NCBI GenBank assembly: GCA_035293765.1
Contig: DATGMF010000022.1
Coordinates: 1-64,000, forward strand
From: DASRHT01 sp035293765
GTDB taxonomy: Bacteria > Chloroflexota > Ktedonobacteria > Ktedonobacterales > Ktedonobacteraceae
DNA length: 64,000 nt
Reading direction: 5' to 3'
Positions within the stretch are counted from its first letter, which is position 1. The number at the start of each line of letters is the position of its first letter. This document shows positions 1 to 8,182 of the stretch, one piece after another. A model generated the notes under the pieces. That model was not told the origin of the DNA and did not search any database. It was given only the letters and a program-made list of their open reading frames with translations. A program made the translations under genes and the position numbers.

Positions 1-498
1 ATCTGGAGTGCTTTTATAATCCCATCCGTTTACATTCGACCTTACAGTATGTGAGCCCGCTTGCTTTTGAGCAAGCACATCAATCGCAGATGAGCTAATT
101 TCCAAGTTTCAAGAGTACGTTTTTCTGGATCAACTCCACTCTCTATGAAGAATACACGTTAGTGGTAGTTATTCGGTCTCATTTGACAGCAGCCGTATCT
201 CAGATGTATCTCAGAGTTCCGGGGAGATTAAAAAGTGAGTCTTTGCACTATGTCGAAGAGAGCAAGTGCCGATATGCTGGTCACATCTGTCGTCCTTTCC
301 TGATACTGTATAATAAAGAAATCATTGCGGAAGCGGCGTATGACCATTCTCTTTGATGGCTCGTATTACCAATAGGGAGCAAAGCTGATGCCCAAAGGGG
401 CGCTCACAGGCCGGGCAAGAAGTCAGCGACGCGATCTCCTATAGCCTGCTCGGCTAAAATGAGCAAAAAACGCAATCGTACAGCTAAGGATATCATGT
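1..498. other. Leader/intergenic region before glgB
   Basis: No convincing gene. An open frame at 162-356 (64 codons) has no recognisable motif and no clear ribosome site. A 7-bp hairpin (GCTTGCT, tttg, AGCAAGC) lies at 59-76. A TATAAT hexamer at 309-314 could be the -10 of a promoter for the branching-enzyme operon, but the -35 is poor. Confidence 0.4.
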
Positions 499-2517
499 AT
501 GGCAGCAGCGCATAGTCCATCACACCCTGAACGTGACCCAGATCAGCCCGTGCCCTCGCTCTTTAGCGAGTTTGACTTACACCTGTTCGGGCAGGGAAAG
601 CATTATTTTCTCTATGAAAAAATGGGAGCCCATCCCCGCACCGTCAACGAAGTATCTGGCACCAATTTTGCCGTCTGGGCGCCTCATGCCCAGGAGATCT
701 CGGTAATAGGCGACTTTAACGGCTGGGAGCGAGGAAAAAACCCGATGTACTTGCGCCATCGTGATCTGGGCGTCTGGGAATGTTTCATTCCAGGAGTACA
801 GATCGGCACTCTTTATAAATATGCGCTTTACTCAAAATCCGGTCATTACCTGGCAGAGAAGACGGACCCTTACGGATTTGCCTTTGAACTGCGCCCAAAC
901 ACAGCAAGCATTGTCACAGATATTCATCGTCACCGGTGGCAAGATGAGGCGTGGATACAGCAACGCACCGAACGGCAGCCGCTGACGGAGCCAATAGCCA
1001 TCTATGAGGTCCATCCTGGCTCGTGGCGGCATATGCTTGAACGGCAGAGGGAGGACATGCCGGGGGAGCCGCGCTTCCCGACTTATCGCGAGCTGGCCCA
1101 CATGCTGGCAGCCTATGTCAAGGAGATGGGATTTACTCATGTCGAGCTGCTCCCCATCACCGAGTATCCCTATGATGGCTCCTGGGGGTATCAGGTAACC
1201 GGGTATTATGCTCCAACCAGTCGTTTCGGGACGCCGGAGGATTTTCAGTACTTCGTCGATTACTTGCATCAGCAGGGTATTGGCGTATTGCTCGACTGGG
1301 TGCCTTCGCATTTTCCTAAGGATGGCTTTGCTTTAAGCTACTTTGATGGCACGCATCTCTACGAATACGCGGACTCACGCAAAGGCGAGCATAAAGAGTG
1401 GGGAACCTACATTTTTGACTATGGGCGCAGCGAGGTGCGAAACTTTCTCATCGCCAGCGCGCTGTTCTGGTTGCGCGAGTACCATCTCGATGGCCTGCGG
1501 GTGGACGCGGTGGCCTCCATGCTCTATCTCGACTATATGCGCCCCTCAGGCGCGTGGGTGGCGAATCAGCACGGGGGGCGAGAGCATCTGGAGGCGGTTG
1601 CTTTCCTGCGACAGTTAAACGAGGCCGTCTATGCTGAGGTCCCAGGAACAGTGACTATCGCCGAGGAATCAACGGCGTGGCCGCTGGTAACCCGTCCAAC
1701 CTATGTTGGAGGATTAGGATTTACCTTCAAATGGAATATGGGCTGGATGCATGATATGCTGGAATATATGCATCTTGATCCCATCTACCGGCGTTATTAT
1801 CAGAACAATGTCACCTTTTCTCTGATGTACGCCTTCTCCGAGAATTTCATCCTGCCGCTCTCCCACGACGAAGTGGTCCACATCAAGGGGTCGCTGATCA
1901 ACAAGATGCCGGGCGACCTGTGGCAGCGTTTTGCCAATCTGCGGGCCTTCTTTGGCTATATGTGGGGACATCCAGGGAAGAAGCTGCTCTTTATGGGGGG
2001 CGAATTCGGGCAGTGGAGCGAGTGGAATTTCGCCCAGAGCCTCGACTGGCACCTGCTGGAGCCCCCCAGCGATCCCCATCACGCCCAACTGCGCACGTTT
2101 GTGAGCGATCTCAACCAGCTCTATCGGAACGAGCCCGCGCTCAGCGTCCGCGATTATGACCCGGAGGGCTTCTCCTGGATCGATTGCCATGATGCGGATA
2201 ACAGCGTGGTCTCTTTTCTGCGCCGCGGCGAGCGAGCAGAAGACACGCTGGTGTTTGTCTGCAATTTTACTCCCGTCCCCCGTCATGGCTATCGACTGGG
2301 GGTACCTTACGCGGGAGAGTATTATGAAGTGTGCAATAGCGACGATCTACGCTATGGGGGAAGCGGCGTACGCAATCTGCAAAAAATGCCCAGCGGCCCC
2401 ATCTTCTGGCAGTCTTGCCCCCATTCTATTCTCTTGACATTACCGCCGCTGAGCACCGTCATTCTAAAATGGCGTTTCCATACAATAGAGGAACAAGAGG
2501 AATACAAAAATGAATAA
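499..2517 (+). CDS. glgB: 1,4-alpha-glucan branching enzyme
   Basis: GH13 branching enzyme, 672 aa. It forms alpha-1,6 branches in glycogen by cutting and transferring alpha-1,4 glucan chains in the cytoplasm. An N-terminal CBM48-like beta-sandwich (about residues 40-140, with FAVWAPHA and VIGDFNGW) precedes the TIM barrel. Barrel motifs are DGLRVDAVASM with nucleophile D336, IAEES with acid/base E389, and LPLSHDEVVH with D457. A C-terminal all-beta domain follows. The length is within the usual 630-740 aa. The start ATG at 499 has AAGGA at 486-490. The next gene starts inside its 3' end (8-base overlap), so the two are probably translationally coupled. Family and reaction are secure. No other glg gene is in the window. 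Confidence 0.97.
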   Translation: MAAAHSPSHPERDPDQPVPSLFSEFDLHLFGQGKHYFLYEKMGAHPRTVNEVSGTNFAVWAPHAQEISVIGDFNGWERGKNPMYLRHRDLGVWECFIPGVQIGTLYKYALYSKSGHYLAEKTDPYGFAFELRPNTASIVTDIHRHRWQDEAWIQQRTERQPLTEPIAIYEVHPGSWRHMLERQREDMPGEPRFPTYRELAHMLAAYVKEMGFTHVELLPITEYPYDGSWGYQVTGYYAPTSRFGTPEDFQYFVDYLHQQGIGVLLDWVPSHFPKDGFALSYFDGTHLYEYADSRKGEHKEWGTYIFDYGRSEVRNFLIASALFWLREYHLDGLRVDAVASMLYLDYMRPSGAWVANQHGGREHLEAVAFLRQLNEAVYAEVPGTVTIAEESTAWPLVTRPTYVGGLGFTFKWNMGWMHDMLEYMHLDPIYRRYYQNNVTFSLMYAFSENFILPLSHDEVVHIKGSLINKMPGDLWQRFANLRAFFGYMWGHPGKKLLFMGGEFGQWSEWNFAQSLDWHLLEPPSDPHHAQLRTFVSDLNQLYRNEPALSVRDYDPEGFSWIDCHDADNSVVSFLRRGERAEDTLVFVCNFTPVPRHGYRLGVPYAGEYYEVCNSDDLRYGGSGVRNLQKMPSGPIFWQSCPHSILLTLPPLSTVILKWRFHTIEEQEEYKNE

Positions 2518-3412
2518 AAAGTTTTCTAACGGACGCCCGATGAGCAATCGCAACTTGAGAGCAGCTAAATCGGCCCCACGATCCCGTGCTCCCGGCCAGC
2601 AGGCGCGACCGGTGACCGAGGATGAGCGCCTGCTGCGCCGCCCAACTCAGCCCTTGATCAGTCCCAGCGAGCCTGTTCCGCGGGAGCGCGTGCAGGAAGA
2701 ACAGCACGCCCTTGATCGCGCCCTGAACTTCGATTTTACGCTTACGGACCCGTGGCGCGTGTTCCGCATTATGAGCGAATTTGTGAACGGCTTCGACGCC
2801 CTCTCTCATATTCCGCCATCCGTGGCGATCTTTGGCTCGGCACGCATCCAACCAGGTCACCCGTCTTACCAGGCGGCAGAGGAAACGGCCCGGATGCTCG
2901 CACGATCAGGCTTTGGTATTATCACAGGTGGCGGTCCCGGCATCATGGAGGCAGCCAACAAGGGAGCGCAGGAAGGTGGCTCCTGTTCTATCGGTTGTAA
3001 TATAGAGCTCCCCTTTGAGCAGCATCTCAATCCCTATATTGATATCGCCCTCGACTTCAATTACTTCTTCGTCCGCAAAACCATGTTTATCAAATATGCG
3101 GAGGGCTTCGTCATTTTCCCGGGAGGGTTCGGCACGATGGATGAGCTTTTTGAGGCGCTTACGCTCATTCAGACGAAAAAGGTCAGCCACTTCCCTGTGA
3201 TTCTTTACGATTCGAAGTTCTGGGGAGGAATGGTCAACTGGATCAATGATGCCATGATTGAGATGGGAACGGTCAATGCGGAGGATGCCGCGCTTTTATA
3301 CATGTCAGATGATCCGCTGGAAATTTGTAAGATCGTGACGGAATCTTACCAGGAAAGCTATCAGCAGGATCGCCTCCAGCCCTTCCGCTATGGCGAGCAA
3401 ATGATCCGCTAA
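2510..3412 (+). CDS. LOG-family (TIGR00730-type) nucleotide phosphoribohydrolase
   Basis: 300 aa. LOG proteins hydrolyse the N-glycosidic bond of nucleoside 5'-monophosphates (cytokinin riboside monophosphates in plants, AMP-like substrates in bacteria) and were formerly misnamed lysine decarboxylases. The Rossmann-like core shows GGGPGIMEAANKGA for phosphate binding and the diagnostic PGGFGTMDE catalytic motif at about residue 203, followed by ALTLIQTKK. About 100 residues precede the core and are basic and low complexity at first (RAAKSAPRSRAPGQQARP), longer than in minimal LOG proteins. It overlaps the end of glgB by 8 bases, suggesting co-expression. A perfect hairpin lies downstream at 3447-3477. 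The physiological substrate here is not known. Confidence 0.92.
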   Translation: MNKKFSNGRPMSNRNLRAAKSAPRSRAPGQQARPVTEDERLLRRPTQPLISPSEPVPRERVQEEQHALDRALNFDFTLTDPWRVFRIMSEFVNGFDALSHIPPSVAIFGSARIQPGHPSYQAAEETARMLARSGFGIITGGGPGIMEAANKGAQEGGSCSIGCNIELPFEQHLNPYIDIALDFNYFFVRKTMFIKYAEGFVIFPGGFGTMDELFEALTLIQTKKVSHFPVILYDSKFWGGMVNWINDAMIEMGTVNAEDAALLYMSDDPLEICKIVTESYQESYQQDRLQPFRYGEQMIR

Positions 3413-3446
3413 TCCGTCACATGCGTTTAGTAAGGGCAACAAGAAA

Positions 3447-3477
3447 GGCTGAGCATGTTGAGGTTGCATGCTCAGCC
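3447..3477. terminator. Bidirectional-type terminator hairpin
   Basis: Perfect 11-bp stem GGCTGAGCATG / CATGCTCAGCC around a 9-nt loop, between the convergent LOG gene and the EXORDIUM-like gene. On the minus strand the stem is followed by TTTCTT, so it most likely ends the minus-strand transcript. Confidence 0.65.
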
Positions 3478-3493
3478 AACCAGGAATGAAGAG

Positions 3494-4411
3494 TTATGGG
3501 TTATTCAGACGACAGGCCCGTCTCAGGTTATCCCACTCGGTCTGAATCTCATAAGGATGGCCGTTCATGATGGTATCCCCATTAGACGAGTTGGTGGTGT
3601 CAAAATGGAAGTTGCACTTGTCGCCAATTTCCTGACCGCTCAAATCGAACCAGGCATCCAGCAAGGGATCGGTTACGGCCTCCGCCAGCTCGTGAGAAGT
3701 CACATTGATGGTGCTATCGGCATCAATGTTATTATTCGGAGTTCTGGGCACGCCGCAGCCTGCCAGGCTTGTGCCTGTGTAGGGAAGGAAAGCATAGATA
3801 GTGTTGCTGCCAAAGAAGCTATGATAGCCACAGAAGGTAGTGAAGGTACACTGTGACTGTGTGGTATCAAAGCATTCATTCTCATTCTTCGCGGTGAAGA
3901 CCATGAATATATTGTCAATCGAGGACGACCAGCCATTCACACTCTGAGCGTGAGAGACTTCGGCCTGGATATCAGAGTCGAACATGGGGTTGCTTGGATA
4001 GGAACGCGTATCTACAAACGTTCCAGCCAGTCTGGCTGTCGAGGGAGCTCCTCCGCCCGACTGGGTGTACTGCTTGAGGATTGTGTAGTACGTGGTTCCA
4101 TGCACATCGCCCAGGAAACGCTGGATCAGGCTGTTATAGCCAGAACTCACGGTTGAACCGGTTGGCTCCCAGAAAATAGCAAAAATGTTTGCTGTCCCGA
4201 CCATAACCGGTCCGCCATTGTAGACGAGGTTAGAGGCCAGTGGCGTGGCTGCCTGTGATCTGACCCCTTTTGCCCCGTTGATCTGCATAATGTGTCCCCC
4301 GCCAACGGTGGCGGCACTCGCGTTGAATGAGCTCGCAAACATCATGACTAGCATAATGAAGCTCGCTAAGGGGAGAAGGGCAAGCATGCGTATGCGTTTC
4401 AAGAATGGCAC
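3494..4411 (-). CDS. Secreted EXORDIUM / phosphate-induced protein 1-like protein
   Basis: 305 aa. It starts with a typical Sec signal peptide (basic KRIR, a long hydrophobic run, then FNASA before ATVGGG). The mature part carries the pattern of the plant EXORDIUM/PHI-1 family: NLVYNGGPVM near the N-terminus, a central block with ENECFDTT and Cys-rich FCGYHSFFG, and TSHELAEAVTDPLLDAWFD. HELAE resembles a short metal-binding helix, but protease activity has not been established for the family as far as I know. The first codon appears to be GTG at 4411 with a weak GAAAG upstream. The gene is monocistronic, with a hairpin terminator at 3447-3477. The role is unknown; it is extracellular by prediction. 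Confidence 0.75.
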   Translation of the reverse strand: MPFLKRIRMLALLPLASFIMLVMMFASSFNASAATVGGGHIMQINGAKGVRSQAATPLASNLVYNGGPVMVGTANIFAIFWEPTGSTVSSGYNSLIQRFLGDVHGTTYYTILKQYTQSGGGAPSTARLAGTFVDTRSYPSNPMFDSDIQAEVSHAQSVNGWSSSIDNIFMVFTAKNENECFDTTQSQCTFTTFCGYHSFFGSNTIYAFLPYTGTSLAGCGVPRTPNNNIDADSTINVTSHELAEAVTDPLLDAWFDLSGQEIGDKCNFHFDTTNSSNGDTIMNGHPYEIQTEWDNLRRACRLNNP

Positions 4412-4543
4412 CTACTTTCAGTGTCTGCTAAGGAAACTACGGCTCCATTGCCGCCTGGCAGACAGACCTCAAAGACTTCGTTCAAACCTCTGCCTTCACT
4501 TCATCCGGCATGGTCTCCCAAAAAGTCCCTGCATACCAGTTGT

Positions 4544-4789
4544 CTATAACTGTACCATTCTCTCCTTCATTGCCAATTTATTCATTTTTTCCTCAATGAA
4601 GTGCATACATAAGTTTTTACATGGGTAATCAACGGGCGCACCTTCCAACAGCGAAGCCTGTATAAGACGGATCTTCTCTAAGAGTTTATAAAGATGATCC
4701 TGTTCACCGCTTACTTTTGTTGCCTCGTGATGGATATCTTTGAATAACAATGGTTTACCTTGACATTGAGTAATGCTCTCTTTCACCAT
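4544..4789 (-). CDS. Small hypothetical protein (possibly a decayed longer gene)
   Basis: 81 aa, no family recognised. It is charged and helical, with a CKNLCMHFIEEKMNK segment near the C-terminus. The ribosome site before the ATG is weak. The same frame stays open for about 22 codons upstream without an ATG, GTG or TTG (reading QESDNILLRFKQFLSCKD), and this extra part looks protein-like. The start may therefore be mis-set, or this is the remainder of a gene that lost its start. Confidence 0.35.
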   Translation of the reverse strand: MVKESITQCQGKPLLFKDIHHEATKVSGEQDHLYKLLEKIRLIQASLLEGAPVDYPCKNLCMHFIEEKMNKLAMKERMVQL

Positions 4790-4866
4790 ATCTTTGCAGG
4801 ACAGAAACTGCTTGAATCGCAGGAGGATGTTATCCGACTCTTGCTGTGTAACTTGTCAGAGGAAGG

Positions 4867-4925
4867 GGATTTGTAAGGAAAGGGTCTCACCGAGTTCTCC
4901 GGTGAGACCCTTTCCTTACAAATCC
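4867..4925 (-). terminator. Very long perfect inverted repeat after the UxaA/GarD-type gene
   Basis: 26-bp stem without mismatch (arms 4867-4892 and 4900-4925, core GGTCTCACCG / CGGTGAGACC) around a 7-nt loop, starting 3 bases after the minus-strand stop codon. It can end or protect the dehydratase mRNA. No U tract follows, so it may act as a stabilising 3' hairpin rather than a classic terminator. Confidence 0.6.
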
Positions 4926-4928
4926 TGC

Positions 4929-6539
4929 TTAGATGGTTGCGCCTAAAATCCAGGGAGAGAACTCCTCTTCGCCAATATCCTGCTCCTCGCTCTTGCTCTT
5001 CTTGCCACTGGCGACAGCAATAACCTCTTCAAGGATCTGCATCCCCACCGACTGCGCACTCACGCCATCGAGCACCACGCCCGCATTAATATCCATATCC
5101 TGCTGCATCTTCTCATAAAGCTCGCTATTGGTGGCGACTTTGATTGATGGGGCAGGCTTAAAGCCGAAGGCGGAGCCGCGCCCGGTGGTGAAGACAACGA
5201 CGTTTGACCCTCCTGCGACCTGGCCTGTGACCGATACGGGATCGTAGCCGGGCGTGTCCATGACGACCAGGCCGCGTTCGGTGATCGGCTCGGCGTAGCG
5301 ATAAATGGCGTTGAGCGTGGTGGAACCCCCTTTGGCAACTGCGCCGAGCGATTTCTCATAGATGGTGGTTAACCCTCCCAGCTTATTCCCTGGCGTGGGG
5401 TTATTATCCAGTTCCATGTCGTTCATCGCAGTGTAGCGTTCCCACCAGCGCAGACGCTCGACAAATTGCTCGCCCACCTCGCGATTACGAGCTCGTCGCA
5501 GCAATAGATGTTCCGCGCCATAAATCTCCGGCGTCTCGCTCAGCACTGCGGTCCCACCCTGGCGTACCAGCTCATCGACGCAGTAACCAAGGCCGGGGTT
5601 CGCTGTAATTCCGCTCCAGCCATCGCTGCCACCACATTGTAAGGCCAGCGTAATTTCTGAGATAGGCACAGGTTCGCGCCGGACATCGTTTACCTTTGGT
5701 AGCAATTCGCCAATCATGCGGGCCGCCTCCTCGACCGCCCCGGCCACCCCGGAGCTTTCCTGGATGGTCAAGAAAAGGGGAGTTTTCCAGGATCGCTGTC
5801 CGTTATACTGTTCCATTGAGCGTATCATATCCTGGACCTGATTGCTCTCGCAGCCCAGTCCCACCAGGATGTATGCCCCTACATTAGGATGCACAGCCAT
5901 ACCGGCAAGCACACGCTGCAATTGCATGATCGGCGCGCTGCCATGCCGCATTCCGCAGCCACTTTTATGAGTCAGGCCGATGACTCCATCAATGTTAGGA
6001 TAGTCACGCAGGATCTCTGGACCAAAGCGGCGCTGGATGTGGCGCACGGTGCTGGCGGAGCAATTGACGGTGCTGATGATGGCGATATAATTGCGCGTTC
6101 CCGTTTTGCCATCCGGTCGCCTGTATCCCATAAAGGTACGCCGTTGATCGACAGGGACGTACTCGACGGGACGTACATCGACGCCATATTCGTATTCCTG
6201 CTTGAGTTCGCCCACTGCCAGGTTATGGCTATGCACATGCGAACCAGCCTGAATAGGTCGAGTGGCAAAACCGATGATTGAGCCGTAGCGCCGTAGCGGT
6301 TGCCCCTGCTCGATATCTTGCAAAGCGACTTTATGGCCCGAAGGGATGCGCTGGATGACGGTGACCAGCCCTCCAGGAGAATGGAAAACAACGCCTCGGT
6401 TAAGAGGGACGCGCGCTATGGCGACATCATCGTTGGGATGCAGAAGCACCGCCACGGCTGAAAGAGGAAGCGGCTCTCCTCCAGGAGAAACTCCTTGCGT
6501 AATCTGGATGTTGGCGGGCTGTCTGATTGGAATATCCAT
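4929..6539 (-). CDS. UxaA/GarD-family sugar-acid dehydratase
   Basis: 536 aa. UxaA (altronate) and GarD (galactarate) dehydratases remove water from hexuronate-derived acids to give 2-keto-3-deoxy products, using a metal centre. The N-terminal 100 residues form a SAF-type domain (VLLHPNDDVAIARVPLNRGV, PSGHKVALQDIEQGQPLRRYG, GSHVHSHNLA). The catalytic part begins at FMGYRRPDGKTGTRNYIAI and includes STVNCSAS, THKSGCGMRHGS and LGCESNQ, whose cysteines are typical of the family. Two ATGs are adjacent; the second (6539) is better spaced from AGAGG. The length fits either enzyme, and I cannot separate altronate from galactarate specificity by eye. The next gene upstream on the same strand is a LarA-family isomerase, so a sugar-acid pathway is likely. 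Confidence 0.88.
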   Translation of the reverse strand: MDIPIRQPANIQITQGVSPGGEPLPLSAVAVLLHPNDDVAIARVPLNRGVVFHSPGGLVTVIQRIPSGHKVALQDIEQGQPLRRYGSIIGFATRPIQAGSHVHSHNLAVGELKQEYEYGVDVRPVEYVPVDQRRTFMGYRRPDGKTGTRNYIAIISTVNCSASTVRHIQRRFGPEILRDYPNIDGVIGLTHKSGCGMRHGSAPIMQLQRVLAGMAVHPNVGAYILVGLGCESNQVQDMIRSMEQYNGQRSWKTPLFLTIQESSGVAGAVEEAARMIGELLPKVNDVRREPVPISEITLALQCGGSDGWSGITANPGLGYCVDELVRQGGTAVLSETPEIYGAEHLLLRRARNREVGEQFVERLRWWERYTAMNDMELDNNPTPGNKLGGLTTIYEKSLGAVAKGGSTTLNAIYRYAEPITERGLVVMDTPGYDPVSVTGQVAGGSNVVVFTTGRGSAFGFKPAPSIKVATNSELYEKMQQDMDINAGVVLDGVSAQSVGMQILEEVIAVASGKKSKSEEQDIGEEEFSPWILGATI

Positions 6540-6565
6540 CATCTACCTCTTTTCTTTTGCGCAGT

Positions 6566-6608
6566 AAGGCGATAAATCGCGCCGGTCGCGCTGAAGCGGG
6601 ACCCTACG
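6566..6608. repeat. Dispersed repeat, copy A
   Basis: AAGGCGATAAATCGC, then GGTCGCG, then CGGGACCCTACG. The same blocks in the same order recur at 19636-19680. The terminal CTACG supplies the TAG stop codon of the minus-strand gene that ends at 6604. GCGATTTATCGC is itself palindromic. Confidence 0.75.
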
Positions 6609-7932
6609 GGGATGCACTAAACACGCCCCCAAAGGAAGCCAGCGAACCATCGGCTCTGAATGTGAAGGGGTGCGGCGCGCTCATTACTTCGACATAGCTG
6701 CCGGAGCGCAAGTGATCCAGGCTGGCAACGCTTGCCAGGATATATTCGAGCCGGAGGGTATTTTCGATCCGGGCCAGGAGCGCCGTTGCAGGATCGGGAC
6801 GACCGCAGGAGCGCAGGGCAGCCGCCACGGCTTCACGATCCGTCTCTAACACCATCGGGATCTTGGCCGATTCCATCGCAATCACCCCGGCGGTCAGGCT
6901 ATTAATGTACATTGCCTGCGTATCAGCCTTGCCGACGACACGCGTGGTCGTAAAATCGGCCAGCCCCAGGCCGATGGCGTTGCCGTGCGATTCCTCGGTC
7001 AGATCATGGACGGTGACATTGGTGATTTTTGCGGCAGTGGCTTTCTGTTGAGCAGCGCAGCGCATACGACCAATGATATTGGTATCCATGCCCGCGCCAC
7101 TGATGTTTTTGCCCATTTTGTCGATGACAAGGACATCTAATGAATCCCAGGGCAGACGCGGCATCATCGCTTTGGCATGCTCCAGCAAGGCGCGCTCCGG
7201 CTCGCCACCGATCCCCTCCGCCGGCACCACTGCGATTTCCGCCACTTCATCAGAGGCATTTTCGACTATTGCCAGCCCAAAAAGAATGGCGGAGCGAGCG
7301 ACCGCGAATTTTGCTGCTTCGGCAGTGTAGCGGCTCAATCCCTCGACCCCCCATGAGTGAATGGTCAAAGCACCTGCATGCTTGCCCAGCCCGATGGCGA
7401 CCATCTTTGAGAGGCCACTTTCGATAGGCGCTTCAAAGTCGGTATGAGGCTTGATACGGTTAACGACGACGATGCCATCGGCGGCATGGGCCATGCGATC
7501 AATATGGATAGGCATGCCGTTCGGCAGCGTTCCAAGTACGTCAACATCAAGGGATGAGATGATAGGCGCGCCGACAAACTGTTCTGTTACGCCAAGACTT
7601 TCGAGAATCATGCGCTGCCCTTCTGCGGTTGCGCCTCCGTGGCTCCCCATCGCGGGCACAATAAAGGGTTCCGCGCCATAATGACGTAACGCGGCCACCA
7701 ACGCGCGAACAATCAGCGCAATATCGGCGATGCCACGGCTTCCCACGGCAATAGCAATGCGGTCGCCGGGATGGATATGCGTTGCGACATTGGCCTGCTC
7801 AAGCGTGGTAACAACCGCTCCAGGCACATCATCAATCTGGGTCTGCGGGAAACGCTGGCGCAATAGCACCATGTCTGGAAAAGGGACGGCTCGTAGAAGA
7901 CCGGCGGTATCTTGATACGGAAATAAGTTCAT
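6604..7932 (-). CDS. LarA-family nickel-pincer-cofactor-dependent isomerase
   Basis: 442 aa. It belongs to the lactate racemase superfamily (DUF2088), in which a nickel pincer nucleotide moves hydride at a 2-hydroxy acid carbon. It looks like the 'group 22' type by IAVGSRGIADI, EPFIVPAMGSHGGATAEGQ, GIVVVNRIKPHTDFE and VAIGLGKHAGA. I chose ATG 7932 because GGAGG lies 7 bases upstream; the frame is open further up to 8004 but without a ribosome site. The cofactor-making genes larB, larC and larE are not in the window. The UxaA/GarD neighbour suggests a sugar-acid epimerase or racemase. The stop codon lies inside a dispersed repeat. Family assignment is strong and substrate unknown. Confidence 0.85.
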   Translation of the reverse strand: MNLFPYQDTAGLLRAVPFPDMVLLRQRFPQTQIDDVPGAVVTTLEQANVATHIHPGDRIAIAVGSRGIADIALIVRALVAALRHYGAEPFIVPAMGSHGGATAEGQRMILESLGVTEQFVGAPIISSLDVDVLGTLPNGMPIHIDRMAHAADGIVVVNRIKPHTDFEAPIESGLSKMVAIGLGKHAGALTIHSWGVEGLSRYTAEAAKFAVARSAILFGLAIVENASDEVAEIAVVPAEGIGGEPERALLEHAKAMMPRLPWDSLDVLVIDKMGKNISGAGMDTNIIGRMRCAAQQKATAAKITNVTVHDLTEESHGNAIGLGLADFTTTRVVGKADTQAMYINSLTAGVIAMESAKIPMVLETDREAVAAALRSCGRPDPATALLARIENTLRLEYILASVASLDHLRSGSYVEVMSAPHPFTFRADGSLASFGGVFSASP

Positions 7933-8086
7933 GAAAAAACCTCCAGCGCAGCTGCCATCGGTGATGATAGCGATGATCATTGCATTGCTTATGGTGAAAA
8001 ACATCTACAAAGGTAGAGATTTTTGGTTTGGAAGTATCATACCATTTTCTCTGCGCAATTTGCTCAGCCATAAGTACCCGGCGGGC

Positions 8087-8115
8087 TTGCTTACCAGAGG
8101 CAGGGCAGGTATAGT
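8087..8115 (+). promoter_or_regulatory. Sigma-70-type promoter for the aldolase-kinase pair
   Basis: TTGCTT at 8087-8092 and TATAGT at 8110-8115 with an exact 17-bp spacer, 68 bases before the ATG at 8183, in the gap between divergent genes. Confidence 0.6.
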
Positions 8116-8182
8116 TTTATATGTAGAGTAAAAGTATTGGACTGTATCTTTTCTAACAAGCAGCAAGAAGGATGGCTGGCTC

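Noticed and set aside
1714..2286. 190-codon frame antisense to glgB
   Set aside because: Antisense shadow of a conserved enzyme; no start signal.
6566..6608. CRISPR-like repeat
   Set aside because: Copies are dispersed singly, not in regularly spaced arrays; no cas genes in the window.
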